NCBI RefSeq assembly: GCF_002895435.1
Contig: NZ_POYJ01000014.1
Location: 1 to 64,000, forward strand
Direction of reading: 5' to 3'
Source: Aquimarina sediminis
GTDB lineage: Bacteria > Bacteroidota > Bacteroidia > Flavobacteriales > Flavobacteriaceae
DNA: 64,000 nucleotides
The notes under the pieces were generated by a model that saw only the letters and a list, made by a program, of their open reading frames with translations, did not search any database and was not told where the DNA came from. This document shows positions 38,285 to 47,690 of this stretch, piece by piece (the stretch's first letter is position 1; the number at the start of each line of letters is the position of its first letter). Both the position numbers and the translations under genes were made by a program.

Positions 38285-38788
38285 TTAATCATCGCAATAT
38301 TTTTCGTATTTTTCATAAAGGCTATCAAAATTTCGATAATTACTCAAATTTATCGTATCAAACTCGTCAATGCCTTTTTGTTTAGTAACGCCTATTGCAC
38401 GTAAAGCTGAATTTATATCAACACCTTTCAATCCAAACTTATTATCAAGTTGAGTACCTATAATTTTAGCTTGCTTTGATTTCTTGTAAACTATAGCAGC
38501 CTGGTTTCCTATTCCTCCGTGATAATCTGTTCCTATTATAGTAAAATCACTTATACCTAATTCCTTTGCAATTCTTTCTATTGTCTGTATACAAATTAGA
38601 TTAACTCCACCAAAATGTTCTCCATATTCATCATAAACATTCCATTTTTTGCCCCAGTATATTGTATGGCAGATGTCTAGTGGGATAATATTGAATTCTC
38701 CTTCTGTAAATAGTGGAATATCTAGATACAGTAACTTTTCTTTATCTGGTTTTTGACGTGTTATTAAAGCTTCAATATGATGTCCCAT
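38285..38788 (-). CDS. Uncharacterised cytoplasmic protein
   Basis: The 167-residue protein has no signal. It begins MGHHIEALITR and carries an internal FTIIGTDYHGGIGNQAAIVY segment that looks like a glycine-rich strand-turn-helix. The C-terminal part is acidic. I recognise no family. It is monocistronic by spacing, downstream of the serine hydrolase at 38998. A role in self/non-self immunity is conceivable from size and location but unsupported. Confidence 0.5.
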   Translation of the reverse strand: MGHHIEALITRQKPDKEKLLYLDIPLFTEGEFNIIPLDICHTIYWGKKWNVYDEYGEHFGGVNLICIQTIERIAKELGISDFTIIGTDYHGGIGNQAAIVYKKSKQAKIIGTQLDNKFGLKGVDINSALRAIGVTKQKGIDEFDTINLSNYRNFDSLYEKYEKYCDD

Positions 38789-38997
38789 TTTTATAGTATA
38801 TGTAATCTTTAATATATGTGTAGTAGCAGGGCAAAATGTTACCCTGCCTTTTCATTTTTCTACGTACGGTTGCTATTCTTGCTATACACAGACATTACAT
38901 CAAACCAAAATACAACGATTCATCCATTAATACTAAGTTGTTGCGAGATTTCTGTTGTAAAACATTTTGTATTTGATAGCAATATTATCAACCAAGT

Positions 38998-40152
38998 TTA
39001 TTTATTAATCTCTAGAAAAAAATCATTGCACATTGCACCGACTTTAGATTCATAATCCTTTACATTACTCAATATTATTACACCTGTTTTTTTATTCTTG
39101 TCTAGCATTAGCATTGATGAAAAACCTCCTGTGCCACCATCGTGAAGAAGTACTCTAAATATACTATCTTCATCTTCGATAATTCCCCAGCCTAAGCCCA
39201 TGTATGAATCATCGCCTCTATCAAAAGTTTTTTCTTGAGGCAAATTATATAGAGGATCATCTTCAAAGTTTTTACGAATAAACTTAACCATATCACTTAC
39301 TGAAGATTTTAAAGAACCTGCACCCGTCATGGTTTCAGCAAAATTCCAATATTGAATAATATTTCCATTTTGATCTCTTGGTTTTACCAATTTAGATGGA
39401 TCTACATTTTCTAATAATGATGTTGTGCTGTTCATATGTAAAGGATTTAAGATAATGTTTTGCACCATTTCTTCATATGTGGTATTTCTTTTTTGAGCTA
39501 TTGTGTATCCCAAAATACCTGTTCCTATATTAGAATATTCATAAGTTGTCCCGCTTACCGAATTTAAAACTACATGATTTTGTAGATAACTTTTTAAGTT
39601 ATCCAGTGAATAATGGGCATAGGGATCATTTGGGTCAAATCCTTCTACTTCGTTAACATTGGTTGGTAAACGCGGTAGCCCCGAAGTATGATTTGCAAGT
39701 TGCTCAAAAGTAATGTCACCGCCAGCTTGTAATGTAAAATCAAATTGATCTTGAAGTGTTTCTTTTAAAAGAACTTCATTATTAGCTACTAAATCTGAAA
39801 GGCAAATACTTGTGAATACTTTGGTGATAGAACCAATTTCAAAAACCATATCTGCATTATTGGTAGTGCGCAATGCATTATTTTCATTAATTACCCCAAG
39901 AAATTCTGCATCTCCGTCCCGTACTAATGCAATAGCTACCTGCGTATTGTTTGGGAAGTCAGAAAGTCTTTTTTTTAATATGTTTACATATTTAGGGTTA
40001 TTAATGTCATTTGACAAATCATTAGGTAAAGTAGCGTCGTCATCACTGCAACTAAAGGTGAGAAAACTAGTGATGAGTGATAAAAAAAATACTTTAATCA
40101 ATCGTAGTTTTTTATTTTTTTTCTGATAATTTGATTGTTTTCCAAAATTCAT
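38998..40152 (-). CDS. Serine hydrolase lipoprotein, beta-lactamase fold
   Basis: The 384-residue protein has a long basic N-terminus followed by a lipoprotein signal ending TFSC (Cys35), with acidic SDDD after the lipid Cys, as in exported Bacteroidota surface lipoproteins. Motifs are SITK (108-111), YSN (206-208) and HDGGTGGFSS near 340. All three catalytic elements are intact. It lies 95 bases downstream of the membrane AraC-type regulator at 40248 in the same direction. Confidence 0.82.
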   Translation of the reverse strand: MNFGKQSNYQKKNKKLRLIKVFFLSLITSFLTFSCSDDDATLPNDLSNDINNPKYVNILKKRLSDFPNNTQVAIALVRDGDAEFLGVINENNALRTTNNADMVFEIGSITKVFTSICLSDLVANNEVLLKETLQDQFDFTLQAGGDITFEQLANHTSGLPRLPTNVNEVEGFDPNDPYAHYSLDNLKSYLQNHVVLNSVSGTTYEYSNIGTGILGYTIAQKRNTTYEEMVQNIILNPLHMNSTTSLLENVDPSKLVKPRDQNGNIIQYWNFAETMTGAGSLKSSVSDMVKFIRKNFEDDPLYNLPQEKTFDRGDDSYMGLGWGIIEDEDSIFRVLLHDGGTGGFSSMLMLDKNKKTGVIILSNVKDYESKVGAMCNDFFLEINK

Positions 40153-40247
40153 TTTTCTAAGATTAAATTACTGTTTATGTTACAGCAAACCTATAGAAAT
40201 GAGGAAATAACGAGGTTTCAAATTCTCTAGTTTGTATAAATTGGAAC

Positions 40248-41489
40248 TTATCGATTATCTTTTCGGTAGTTGTTCGGTGTCATACCTGTCAATTTTTTAA
40301 ACGAATTGTAAAAGGTAGTTTTTGACGAGAATCCACACTCCAACCCAATAGCCAGTAGACTGTAGTTATCGAATTTTTTATCTAAAATCAGTTCCTTTGC
40401 TTCCATTACTCGATATCGATTAATGTAGGTAGCAAAATTTTCGTCAGTAATAGAATTGACTATTTGAGAAAAATAACTTGGACTAATGCCCAACATTTCA
40501 GCTACAGTATTTCGGTCTAGAGTGGGATCTCTATAAATTTTTTGGTCAGAACAGAGTTTTTCCAATTTTTGGTAATACATGTTCTCTTTTGATGTTGGTT
40601 TTGGCTCTTTTGTAATTTTTGTACTCTTAGATAAAGTAGATGAATCAATAACAGAAGATAGTTTGACTTGCGGTTTATGATAGAATAGTATTGCTCTTAT
40701 CTTTTCTTGATCGTTTGCTAGTTTTAGCTTGTACACTCCAGAATAGGCAATCCAGTGTACCAGAAGGGTGGTAAACAATGCTATGATATGCATTGCATTA
40801 GAGATTTCATGCTCGATAAACGGACTTAAAAGCAAGGCTAACAGCCACGATCCTAAAAATGCAACCTCAAAAATCCATAAAAAAGTTAACCACTTTTTTT
40901 CTTGATTTCGTTTTGAATATTGGATGTACTTGTATGTTTTTATTAAAACGAAAGGAATGAAGAAAAGGTTAAGTAGAAAAAGAATAACCTCTAAAATATC
41001 ACTAATAGCGTTTATAAAATTTGCACTTCCAGTTTCCTTTATTTCTGTACTAATCTCGTTTAAAATGCTAGATACAATAGAAAATAGAAAAGGCGTAAAT
41101 AACCAAATTAAATGCTTAGAGTGTTTTTGTGGATGATTGACCTGATGAATGACAAAGAGCATGATTAGTACAGGAAAAAGTAAGCCAGAGTCTATGATAT
41201 CAATGATTATGAGAAAAGGGTAACTTTCAAACGTTTGTGTGATATCTAATACAAGATTGAGTAAGGACCAAGAAAGCGAAAAAATTGCAAAAGAAAGATA
41301 CTGATTGGTCTTATTCTTAAAAAATGGTGAGTATAAAAGAACTAAACCAATTATAATTCCTTGAAAAATTGCAATATTTAGAAGTGCTAGTTTTAACAAT
41401 GACGATGGGTTGTTTGTTTTTAATGTTTTACAAGGGTACAGCGTATAAATTCGTGGCAGAAAAATAGGTGATTTTTTCTGCGGGAGCAC
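40248..41489 (-). CDS. Membrane-bound AraC-type regulator
   Basis: The N-terminal half holds about seven hydrophobic helices (from ALLNIAIFQGIIIGLVLLY on). The C-terminal ~110 residues are an AraC double HTH (LGISPSYFSQIVNSI and AIGLECGFSSKTTFYNSFKKLTG, then MTPNNYR). Such 7TM-HTH proteins sense envelope or lipid signals. The start is uncertain: the full frame begins at GTG 41489, but the first helix begins some 30 codons later and an internal TTG is possible. The gene precedes a serine hydrolase lipoprotein, its likely target. Confidence 0.78.
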   Translation of the reverse strand: MLPQKKSPIFLPRIYTLYPCKTLKTNNPSSLLKLALLNIAIFQGIIIGLVLLYSPFFKNKTNQYLSFAIFSLSWSLLNLVLDITQTFESYPFLIIIDIIDSGLLFPVLIMLFVIHQVNHPQKHSKHLIWLFTPFLFSIVSSILNEISTEIKETGSANFINAISDILEVILFLLNLFFIPFVLIKTYKYIQYSKRNQEKKWLTFLWIFEVAFLGSWLLALLLSPFIEHEISNAMHIIALFTTLLVHWIAYSGVYKLKLANDQEKIRAILFYHKPQVKLSSVIDSSTLSKSTKITKEPKPTSKENMYYQKLEKLCSDQKIYRDPTLDRNTVAEMLGISPSYFSQIVNSITDENFATYINRYRVMEAKELILDKKFDNYSLLAIGLECGFSSKTTFYNSFKKLTGMTPNNYRKDNR

Positions 41490-41543
41490 TAAAATAGTAA
41501 AATTTAATAGAATTCATATCTGTAGAAAAATATTGTGATGTGC

Positions 41544-42659
41544 CTATATATTGTTAGTTAAGGGCATTTCTTTTATATTGTATCGAATGTCCGTTATTTT
41601 TAGTTTTAACCAAGTCCATTTTCCTCTCTCCAATTCCCAACTTGCTTCACACTCAGTTGGTATTTTGATTCCATTTAGCTCTTCAATTCTTGTTGCAATA
41701 ACAGTCCATTTTGTAGGTTCAGATTTATTAGAATCTTGATAGCGCATTGCAACAAATTTTTTGAAATTCCCGTTTTCGTCAAAGTAGAATTTACCTGAAC
41801 CTCTTGTACCATTATACTCCATTGTTGCCATGGCAGAATAGTCGTCTATAGTCTCCCATTTTATATATTGACTCAAAGATGCTGAAGGAAACCAAACAAT
41901 TTCAGCCAAATAGCGTTGTAATGTTGCCTGATTTATCTTTTTGTTACTTTTTGCGTTTGCAACCGGAATAAGTGAAAGAAGCTTTATCATCATTTCGCCT
42001 TTTCCATCATTAAATTTGTCTCTACCTACTACGCTTACTATTGAGTTCATTTTAGTAATAATATTCCAATTGAACGCCGGTGGTTGAATCGTAAAATATT
42101 GCTCAGCTTTTCCGCTGCTCCAATTTTCTTGTTCTGGATTTAATTTTAGCTGTAATTCTTGTGTTAGATATACATTATAAATATATTGGTTACCAATCAC
42201 TCTGCTCGCATTCAACCATTTTTGAACAATAAGTGGTAAATCGTTTAGAGATTTTTCACTTATTGTTTCTTGACTTTTAAGTTGTGAACTTTCAAATATA
42301 GTTTTTCTTTCTTCTTTGATTTTTTTCTCAAAGTTGAAATTCGAAAATCTTAGAATTGTTGCCAACAAAATAATTGCATTGGCTATTGTACCAAATTTTG
42401 TATCCGACCAATAATGGAAAATCAAAGCCTGTGAAATAGCGATAGCCAAAAAAACACTGAACCACCAATAATTGTATTGAAAAAGAATTAAAATGATTGT
42501 AATGGCAAAAAGTAGAAATGCCAAGAACCAAAATAATCCGTAAGTTTTTGAAATTGGCTGCGAAATTGCATTAAATTCGGTTAAATCAAATGCTTGCAGA
42601 AATCCGAATGAATGTATAATTCCATGTAGTCCAATTATTATGATTAATACTATTCGCAT
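41544..42659 (-). CDS. DUF6544/DUF6920-like membrane protein
   Basis: The ATG at 42659 (MRIVLIIIIGLHG) is chosen because membrane helices begin there. A longer frame adds 23 polar residues. The 371-residue product has about four helices in the first ~110 residues. A soluble domain with the DUF6544-type pattern follows: LPLIVQKWLNASRVIG, EQYFTIQPPAFNW, GRDKFNDGKGEMMIKLLSLIPV, RYLAEIVWFPSASLS. The function of this family is unknown. It is monocistronic by spacing. Confidence 0.72.
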   Translation of the reverse strand: MRIVLIIIIGLHGIIHSFGFLQAFDLTEFNAISQPISKTYGLFWFLAFLLFAITIILILFQYNYWWFSVFLAIAISQALIFHYWSDTKFGTIANAIILLATILRFSNFNFEKKIKEERKTIFESSQLKSQETISEKSLNDLPLIVQKWLNASRVIGNQYIYNVYLTQELQLKLNPEQENWSSGKAEQYFTIQPPAFNWNIITKMNSIVSVVGRDKFNDGKGEMMIKLLSLIPVANAKSNKKINQATLQRYLAEIVWFPSASLSQYIKWETIDDYSAMATMEYNGTRGSGKFYFDENGNFKKFVAMRYQDSNKSEPTKWTVIATRIEELNGIKIPTECEASWELERGKWTWLKLKITDIRYNIKEMPLTNNI

Positions 42660-42796
42660 TGTTTTTTTGATTGTGGCTAACCGTAAATAGTATGAGTAGT
42701 GACACATTGCATGGTATTTTCCTCTCAAAAGGACTACAAACCTTGGTGTTTAACATTTCTCTTGTCATTACTTATACAAAATATCGGCATTTTTTA

Positions 42797-43987
42797 TTAT
42801 TTTAAAAAAGTTTTTTTAAAATAATAGTCTAGCCTTTTTTCTTGTGAATCAATTGATTGTATAAAAATTTCATTTCTTAGATTATATCTTACATAATCAC
42901 AATAATCATTTCCATTTTGAAAATCTAGACGATCAATTTTAACTACTTTCATATTTGGTCTTATTCCATTTTTAAAGGCATCAGATTCTTCGATTACAGA
43001 CTGAACATAAACTCCCTTTTTGTAGGAGGTACCTAAACTAAAGCCAGCTAAGCCAATTCTGTCTGCTACTTTTTCGGGTTTAGAAAAGTAGAGATTTTTG
43101 TTTTTCCAATCAATAATAACCTTAAATCTTGACAAAAATTGATTTCCAATTGAAACGGTTTTTCCGGTTTTGATTAACACATTTTTAAGCTCTAAATCTT
43201 TTATTCTGGCAGAATCTGAATAAATGATCTCTCTTTTAACAGTAACTGGGTTTCCGATGATTCCACTTTGTTTGATACCTTTTTCTAATAATGGAGCTTT
43301 AAAAATACCTTTACTTTTTAGTATTGCAAATATTTCATTGCTCATAGCGATAGAACCATTTGAACCATAATCAACCAAAATATTCTTCACTTTTGATTGA
43401 CCAAGATTTATATCTACAAAAATATTATATTGATGATCAGTCTTGAATGGGATGGTAACATATTTTTCATAATCCTTTCTTTCTAAAGATCTGAATACGC
43501 TTATAGTCTTTTGTTTTTGATCAATTACCCAATTACCATGCCTTATTAAATTGGAGCCAATAATGCCATCAATTTTCAAACATTTAATTAACGGGTTTGC
43601 CTCAAAGTCCCCAACAAAAGCAGTTTGATCCATAAACAAAACTTTACCAATACGAATAGAATCAACTTGTGCCCAATTAACCTTCTTTCTGTTCTGATCA
43701 CTATCTACAATATTTCCCTTGCTGATTATTTTGAAATTATTTTCTTTCTGAAGCTTATTGGATATACTGAAAGGTGCACCTGTATCGAATAAGAAACGAT
43801 ATTTTTTCTTATTTATAATAACTGGAACGATTATCAGCCTGTTGTGAATTTCTATATCAACACTTTCTTTAATTTCATTATTAACAACATACCCACCACG
43901 TATGGCTTCTGTCCATTTAATTGAGCAACCAAATGTGGCAAAAATTAAAATTCCTGTAAGAATTGATATATTATAACTGTTTCTCAC
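42797..43987 (-). CDS. Retropepsin-like aspartyl protease lipoprotein with PDZ-like domain
   Basis: The GTG start is preceded by AAGGA; the lipoprotein signal ends TFGC (Cys21). Two aspartyl-protease lobes follow. The first has a proper FLFDTGAPFS motif (Asp68-Thr-Gly). The second aligns at ILVDYGSNGS (Asp206-Tyr-Gly), where Thr is replaced by Tyr. The C-terminal ~75 residues (VYVQSVIEESDAFKNGIRPNMKV) resemble a PDZ domain. Bacterial members have two pepsin-like repeats in one chain, and the DYG change may reduce or abolish activity. The substrate is unknown. It stands alone between DUF6544 and CPBP genes. Confidence 0.75.
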   Translation of the reverse strand: MRNSYNISILTGILIFATFGCSIKWTEAIRGGYVVNNEIKESVDIEIHNRLIIVPVIINKKKYRFLFDTGAPFSISNKLQKENNFKIISKGNIVDSDQNRKKVNWAQVDSIRIGKVLFMDQTAFVGDFEANPLIKCLKIDGIIGSNLIRHGNWVIDQKQKTISVFRSLERKDYEKYVTIPFKTDHQYNIFVDINLGQSKVKNILVDYGSNGSIAMSNEIFAILKSKGIFKAPLLEKGIKQSGIIGNPVTVKREIIYSDSARIKDLELKNVLIKTGKTVSIGNQFLSRFKVIIDWKNKNLYFSKPEKVADRIGLAGFSLGTSYKKGVYVQSVIEESDAFKNGIRPNMKVVKIDRLDFQNGNDYCDYVRYNLRNEIFIQSIDSQEKRLDYYFKKTFLK

Positions 43988-44196
43988 TCCTTATTATAAT
44001 GTTGGTTTATTGCATGCGTTCTATCAGAGTAAAACATTACCTTTCTTTTGGGTTTGTTTACATATTGTTTATTAATTTTTCCTTTCTACAGGTATTGAGT
44101 CCTAACAAATATACAAGAACCATTCGATCCATTACATATTTGCTTTGATCATATATGATACATTGTTATACCATATGCTTTACTACTTTTTTATTA

Positions 44197-44847
44197 TTAA
44201 AGCCAACCATAATATATATATACTAATGCAACAGTGTCAATAAATCCGTGAACAGCGATATTGAACCACAAATCGCTCTTTCGGATATGAAAAATAACAG
44301 CCAAAAGCATTCCTGTAATACCTGATAAAATCTGTCCACTTACTCCTTGATATGCGTGTGATAAACCAAAAATAAATCCAAATAGTAAAATGTTAATAGC
44401 AAGGCTAATTTTACTTGATCCAAAAAACTTGGTAAATTGTCTCATTAGGTACCCTCTAAATACAATTTCTTCACCAAATGCAGCTGAAACCCAAATACGA
44501 GCAAATAAGCTTAGTGTAGCGGGCAAGTTTCCCTGATAGGGTTCAAATACAGAAAAATCTATAGGTTGCCCTGTAAGATAGGTAACACTTGGCGTTAGTA
44601 TATAACCATAAAACAAGAATATAGCTATACCCAATAGAGGTGCTACGATTAATAGATTCTTTATGTTTATTCCTTTACGTTGAAAACCTAAGGAGCCAAA
44701 AAGATCTTTTTTGTATTCTATTGCACTTGCTATTAATAATAATAAAGCCGCTATAATCATTTGAAAATATCCTGACAGGTATAAAACACAGCAAAGAATT
44801 ATAGCGATTACTGGTGTCAATTTTGTAGTTAAAAAGGCTTTATTCAT
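44197..44847 (-). CDS. CPBP family intramembrane metalloprotease
   Basis: The 216-residue protein has about seven hydrophobic segments. Conserved CPBP/Abi motifs are GEEIVFRGYL (Glu126-Glu127 with Arg131), FGLSHAYQG (His164) and AVHGFIDT (His200, Asp204), all intact. The family includes CAAX prenyl proteases and bacteriocin-immunity proteins; prenyl substrates are not implied in bacteria. A 114-base gap separates it from the upstream LytTR gene, so regulation by that gene is possible. Confidence 0.85.
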   Translation of the reverse strand: MNKAFLTTKLTPVIAIILCCVLYLSGYFQMIIAALLLLIASAIEYKKDLFGSLGFQRKGINIKNLLIVAPLLGIAIFLFYGYILTPSVTYLTGQPIDFSVFEPYQGNLPATLSLFARIWVSAAFGEEIVFRGYLMRQFTKFFGSSKISLAINILLFGFIFGLSHAYQGVSGQILSGITGMLLAVIFHIRKSDLWFNIAVHGFIDTVALVYIYYGWL

Positions 44848-44961
44848 TTTTTATCGTTTTAAATTTTAAGCGAATTAATAACGATAAATCAAGAAAAAAG
44901 GGGATAAACCAGGTATTTGAACTGAATGGTATTAAAATAATAGCTGAATAACCATTGTATT

Positions 44962-45789
44962 TTATAGCTTACCCTTAAACCAGTTCATAAATTCTTGTTT
45001 TTTATATCTACTGATGTTTATTTGAAAAGCTTGCTCGCTGGCAAGACTAGGTTTAAGCAGCACGGATAATTTTCCATTTTCTATTGACTGTACTTGTTCA
45101 ATAGAACGGATATGAAGAATAATTTGCCTATTTGCTCTAAAAAAACTTTGTTCACTGACTTTATTTTCAACTTCATTGAGTGTGAAATCTGTACTAATTG
45201 TAGTTCCATCTGTTTTTACAATATAAACTATTTTGTTTTCACTATATATAAAGGCAATTTCAGGATACTCAACTAAACTTATTTTACCTCCTTGTTGAAC
45301 TTTAAGTGTACCTTTTATGGAGATAAGTTTGTGAAGTTTATAAATATCAATTGAAAATAAAAGAGCAATTCCTAGAGTACATATTAGTAGGGAGACTGAA
45401 AGCCCAGTTAGCAGATGATAAATACTGTATGATTCAATTCCATTAATCAAACCATTTAAAGTATAATATAAAAAGAGATATAGTATTGTAATATAACCTA
45501 AAGTTGAAAATAGGAAACGCAATAGTATTTGCGTGTTAACTTTTTTAGTGAAGTATTTATTTTTAAAATATTTAAAATTAAAACGGGCGATAAGAATTAT
45601 TGTAATTCCTGAAATTATTGATACAACAATAGGGAATAAAGGAAATTTGTAGTTTTTATTAAAAGGAAAATTCTCTGGCTCAAAAAGGTGGTTTGATAAA
45701 ATGGAAATTATAACAATGATAAGACTATTTCTAACCCAAAAATGTGAAAAATTAATGAATTTTTTAGAAGAGCTAATTATTGTTTTCAT
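44962..45789 (-). CDS. Membrane LytTR-type transcriptional regulator
   Basis: The N-terminal ~150 residues contain about four membrane helices. The C-terminal ~95 residues form a LytTR DNA-binding domain (LVEYPEIAFIYSENKIVYIVKTDGT, LNEVENKVSEQSFFRANRQIILHIRSIEQV). There is no receiver domain, so it is a one-component membrane sensor rather than a response regulator. LytTR proteins bind direct repeats spaced about 21 bp. Three such arrays exist at 60401-63979, but no direct evidence ties them to this gene. Confidence 0.82.
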   Translation of the reverse strand: MKTIISSSKKFINFSHFWVRNSLIIVIISILSNHLFEPENFPFNKNYKFPLFPIVVSIISGITIILIARFNFKYFKNKYFTKKVNTQILLRFLFSTLGYITILYLFLYYTLNGLINGIESYSIYHLLTGLSVSLLICTLGIALLFSIDIYKLHKLISIKGTLKVQQGGKISLVEYPEIAFIYSENKIVYIVKTDGTTISTDFTLNEVENKVSEQSFFRANRQIILHIRSIEQVQSIENGKLSVLLKPSLASEQAFQINISRYKKQEFMNWFKGKL

Positions 45790-46005
45790 TAAAAATTTAA
45801 TCTATCGTCTTGGTATTTAGACAAACTAATGTTGGGTACAAAAAACATAGGGTAGGTGGTAAGCACTTCGTTTATATTTGGTATTAAGCCAAATATAGTC
45901 TTTTGCTTTTATTTTTACTGTTGAAATGCCAAGTTTTATCTTTGATGACTTTGTAAATAAACAAAGACCTTTGGTAAGCCTATGTCTGCCTATTTTTTTA
46001 CATTA

Positions 46006-46212
46006 TTACTTGTTGTTATTTTTTCCTTTTTTCATAATGTTATAATCACAATTCTTATACTCCGAATATTCAATTTTATATTCGGATAGAAGTTGAGTAA
46101 TTATCTCTCTAGTTTCATTATCATTGAGACCAATTCTTTGACCAAGATCTATTTCATTTAGTTTTCCGTTATTCTCAATTAAAGCGTTTAAATATCTGTC
46201 TTTATTTTCCAT
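46006..46212 (-). CDS. Small winged-helix-like protein
   Basis: The 68-residue protein has a helix-turn-helix pattern (LIENNGKLNEIDLGQRIGLN, then NETREIITQLLSEYKI) and a basic tail. It overlaps the end of the methyltransferase gene by 11 bases, so it is co-translated. It could regulate the shared operon; a dyad (47058-47107) lies upstream of the operon start. The family is not identified. Confidence 0.55.
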   Translation of the reverse strand: MENKDRYLNALIENNGKLNEIDLGQRIGLNDNETREIITQLLSEYKIEYSEYKNCDYNIMKKGKNNNK

Positions 46213-47041
46213 AGGTATTTTCTTTTTTTACAGCTATCATCATATGTGGGCTAAAAGGTAAAAGATAGCTGTCGTTTTCTGTTATTTTTATAAGTTCTGT
46301 CAATGCTTTTTTTCTTTTGATGTTTAGCATATTGGTAAAATAATCTTTGTCTAACCAAGCTATTCCTTCAACGGCGTAAGTGTTAATGTGGGTTAATTCT
46401 TGATTTATAAATTCGTCTTTTAGTTGTTCGGGTTTATGATAATATGCTTCTGCTAAGAGCCAAGGAAAAGTATCTGGTGGGTTGTGGATTCCCGACGTCA
46501 ATTCCTCTTTACACATTTCAAAAAATGATTTTTTATGAATTAGCCCATTTAAAAGACCGACCAAAGTTGATGCCGTATAATTAATGGCAAAAGCTAATAT
46601 AATCCCATCATTTTTTAAGACTCTTTTGGCCTCACAAATTGTTAAATCTCTATCCTCTTTTTTTTGAAGATGGTAAAGTGGTCCATGAAGTATTATTAAG
46701 TCGGCAAAATTGTTTTTAAAGTTCAGTTTTCTAGATTCGCCCAGTTGAATAGAAAATTTGTTTTTTAGCCTATTCGCTCTATTTTGGGCTAATTTGATAT
46801 GTTTGGGAATTGGCTCTACCAAATGTACTTGATGTCCTTTTTTTGCAAGCCATTCTGAGTATTTTCCTGTACCGCCACCAATATCAATTATTTTTGATGA
46901 TGAAGCAGGGATATATTTTTCTATGAGTAATTTGATTCTTTCAAATTCAAATACTCCCATTCCTTTGTTGAGCCTGGTTTCTTCGGATACTTTATTGTAA
47001 AATACTTCTATGTTTCTACTAATTAACTGTTTCTTTTTCAT
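46202..47041 (-). CDS. Class I SAM-dependent methyltransferase
   Basis: In this 279-residue protein motif I is IIDIGGGTGKYSEWLAKKG (about 51-69), the acidic motif VHLVEPIPKH, motif post-I DLIILHGPLYHL, and AKRVLKNDGIILAF the usual conserved region before motif III. It is a Methyltransf_11/25-like small-molecule methyltransferase, substrate unknown. It is the first gene of a two-gene operon with the small winged-helix protein, and its promoter region contains an extended inverted repeat. Confidence 0.8.
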   Translation of the reverse strand: MKKKQLISRNIEVFYNKVSEETRLNKGMGVFEFERIKLLIEKYIPASSSKIIDIGGGTGKYSEWLAKKGHQVHLVEPIPKHIKLAQNRANRLKNKFSIQLGESRKLNFKNNFADLIILHGPLYHLQKKEDRDLTICEAKRVLKNDGIILAFAINYTASTLVGLLNGLIHKKSFFEMCKEELTSGIHNPPDTFPWLLAEAYYHKPEQLKDEFINQELTHINTYAVEGIAWLDKDYFTNMLNIKRKKALTELIKITENDSYLLPFSPHMMIAVKKENTYGK

Positions 47042-47057
47042 TTTTAATTCTTTGTGC

Positions 47058-47107
47058 TATTATCACATTTTAAAGTATTGAATTGAATACATTGTAAAGT
47101 GATAATA
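47058..47107. promoter_or_regulatory. Extended inverted repeat upstream of methyltransferase operon
   Basis: TATTATCAC (47058-47066) pairs perfectly with GTGATAATA (47099-47107), and the interior continues with imperfect complementarity (TTTTAAAGTATT against AATACATTGTAAA). It lies 17-66 bases upstream of the methyltransferase start. It could be an operator for the small winged-helix partner or a 5'-UTR hairpin. Confidence 0.45.
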
Positions 47108-47382
47108 CAATCGATTAGATAATCAACTATTTTGTTTAAGGCTTGGTAAAATAAATTGGATGTAACTATCTGTGCATTAAAAAAATCAGAAGATTTCTAT
47201 GCGTTCATTCTCTTTTTTTCGAGATTGTCTTTTTAGAAAGACTCAGATAATATGTCGAATTAGTATAACAGATTACAAATATAGAAATTCTTCGTTATTT
47301 TTTGCCTGTTGGTTTTAATTAAAGGCTACGCTAAATATAAAATACGTTTTAAAACATGTTACATAATGTTAACTATATTTTA

Positions 47383-47577
47383 TTATTTCTTGTATTCGGT
47401 GAATTTCCCTTTGTATTTATAATGTCCTAATGTAATTTCAAAATTGTCATTGAATTGTTGTAGTTTAACATTATTCTTTAAATAAAAGTTTCTTGTATTA
47501 TTAAATTCGTGAGTGTTAATCTCAAATAATCCTTTTTTAAATGTGTTCTGTTGTGATTCAAATAGTTTTAATTGCTG
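47383..47577 (-). pseudogene. C-terminal remnant of a small gene
   Basis: A 64-codon frame open from a TAG at 47578-47580 to a TAA at 47383-47385 lacks any ATG, GTG or TTG start. Its translation (with GLFEINTHEFNNTRNFYLKN and LGHYKYKGKFTEYKK) has natural-looking alternation and composition. This fits the tail of a truncated gene, but chance cannot be excluded. Confidence 0.3.
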
Positions 47578-47690
47578 CTAATAGTCAAGTATGAGGGTAG
47601 TGTAGGATTAGAAGCTTTTCACTTTCAGTTTGCCGATATGTTTGTTAATATTCTATTCGTTTTCGTCTTATATTCTAGTCCTCATTATGC

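Larger units (their letters stand above)
47042..47690. other. Long intergenic region with dyad and a gene remnant
   Basis: This 649-base stretch contains an inverted repeat near the methyltransferase start (47058-47107) and a coding-like fragment without start codon (47383-47577, minus). The remainder is AT-rich with no supported gene. A 64-codon plus-strand frame at 47572 overlaps the neighbouring gene and looks spurious. Confidence 0.5.

Noticed and set aside
33197..40152. Calling the three serine hydrolases antibiotic-resistance beta-lactamases
   Set aside because: The SxxK and YxN-type motifs define only the fold; the third motifs are atypical and the family is mostly esterases and peptidases.
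44197..44847. CPBP protease as a bacteriocin-immunity gene
   Set aside because: No bacteriocin precursor or double-glycine leader peptide is found nearby.
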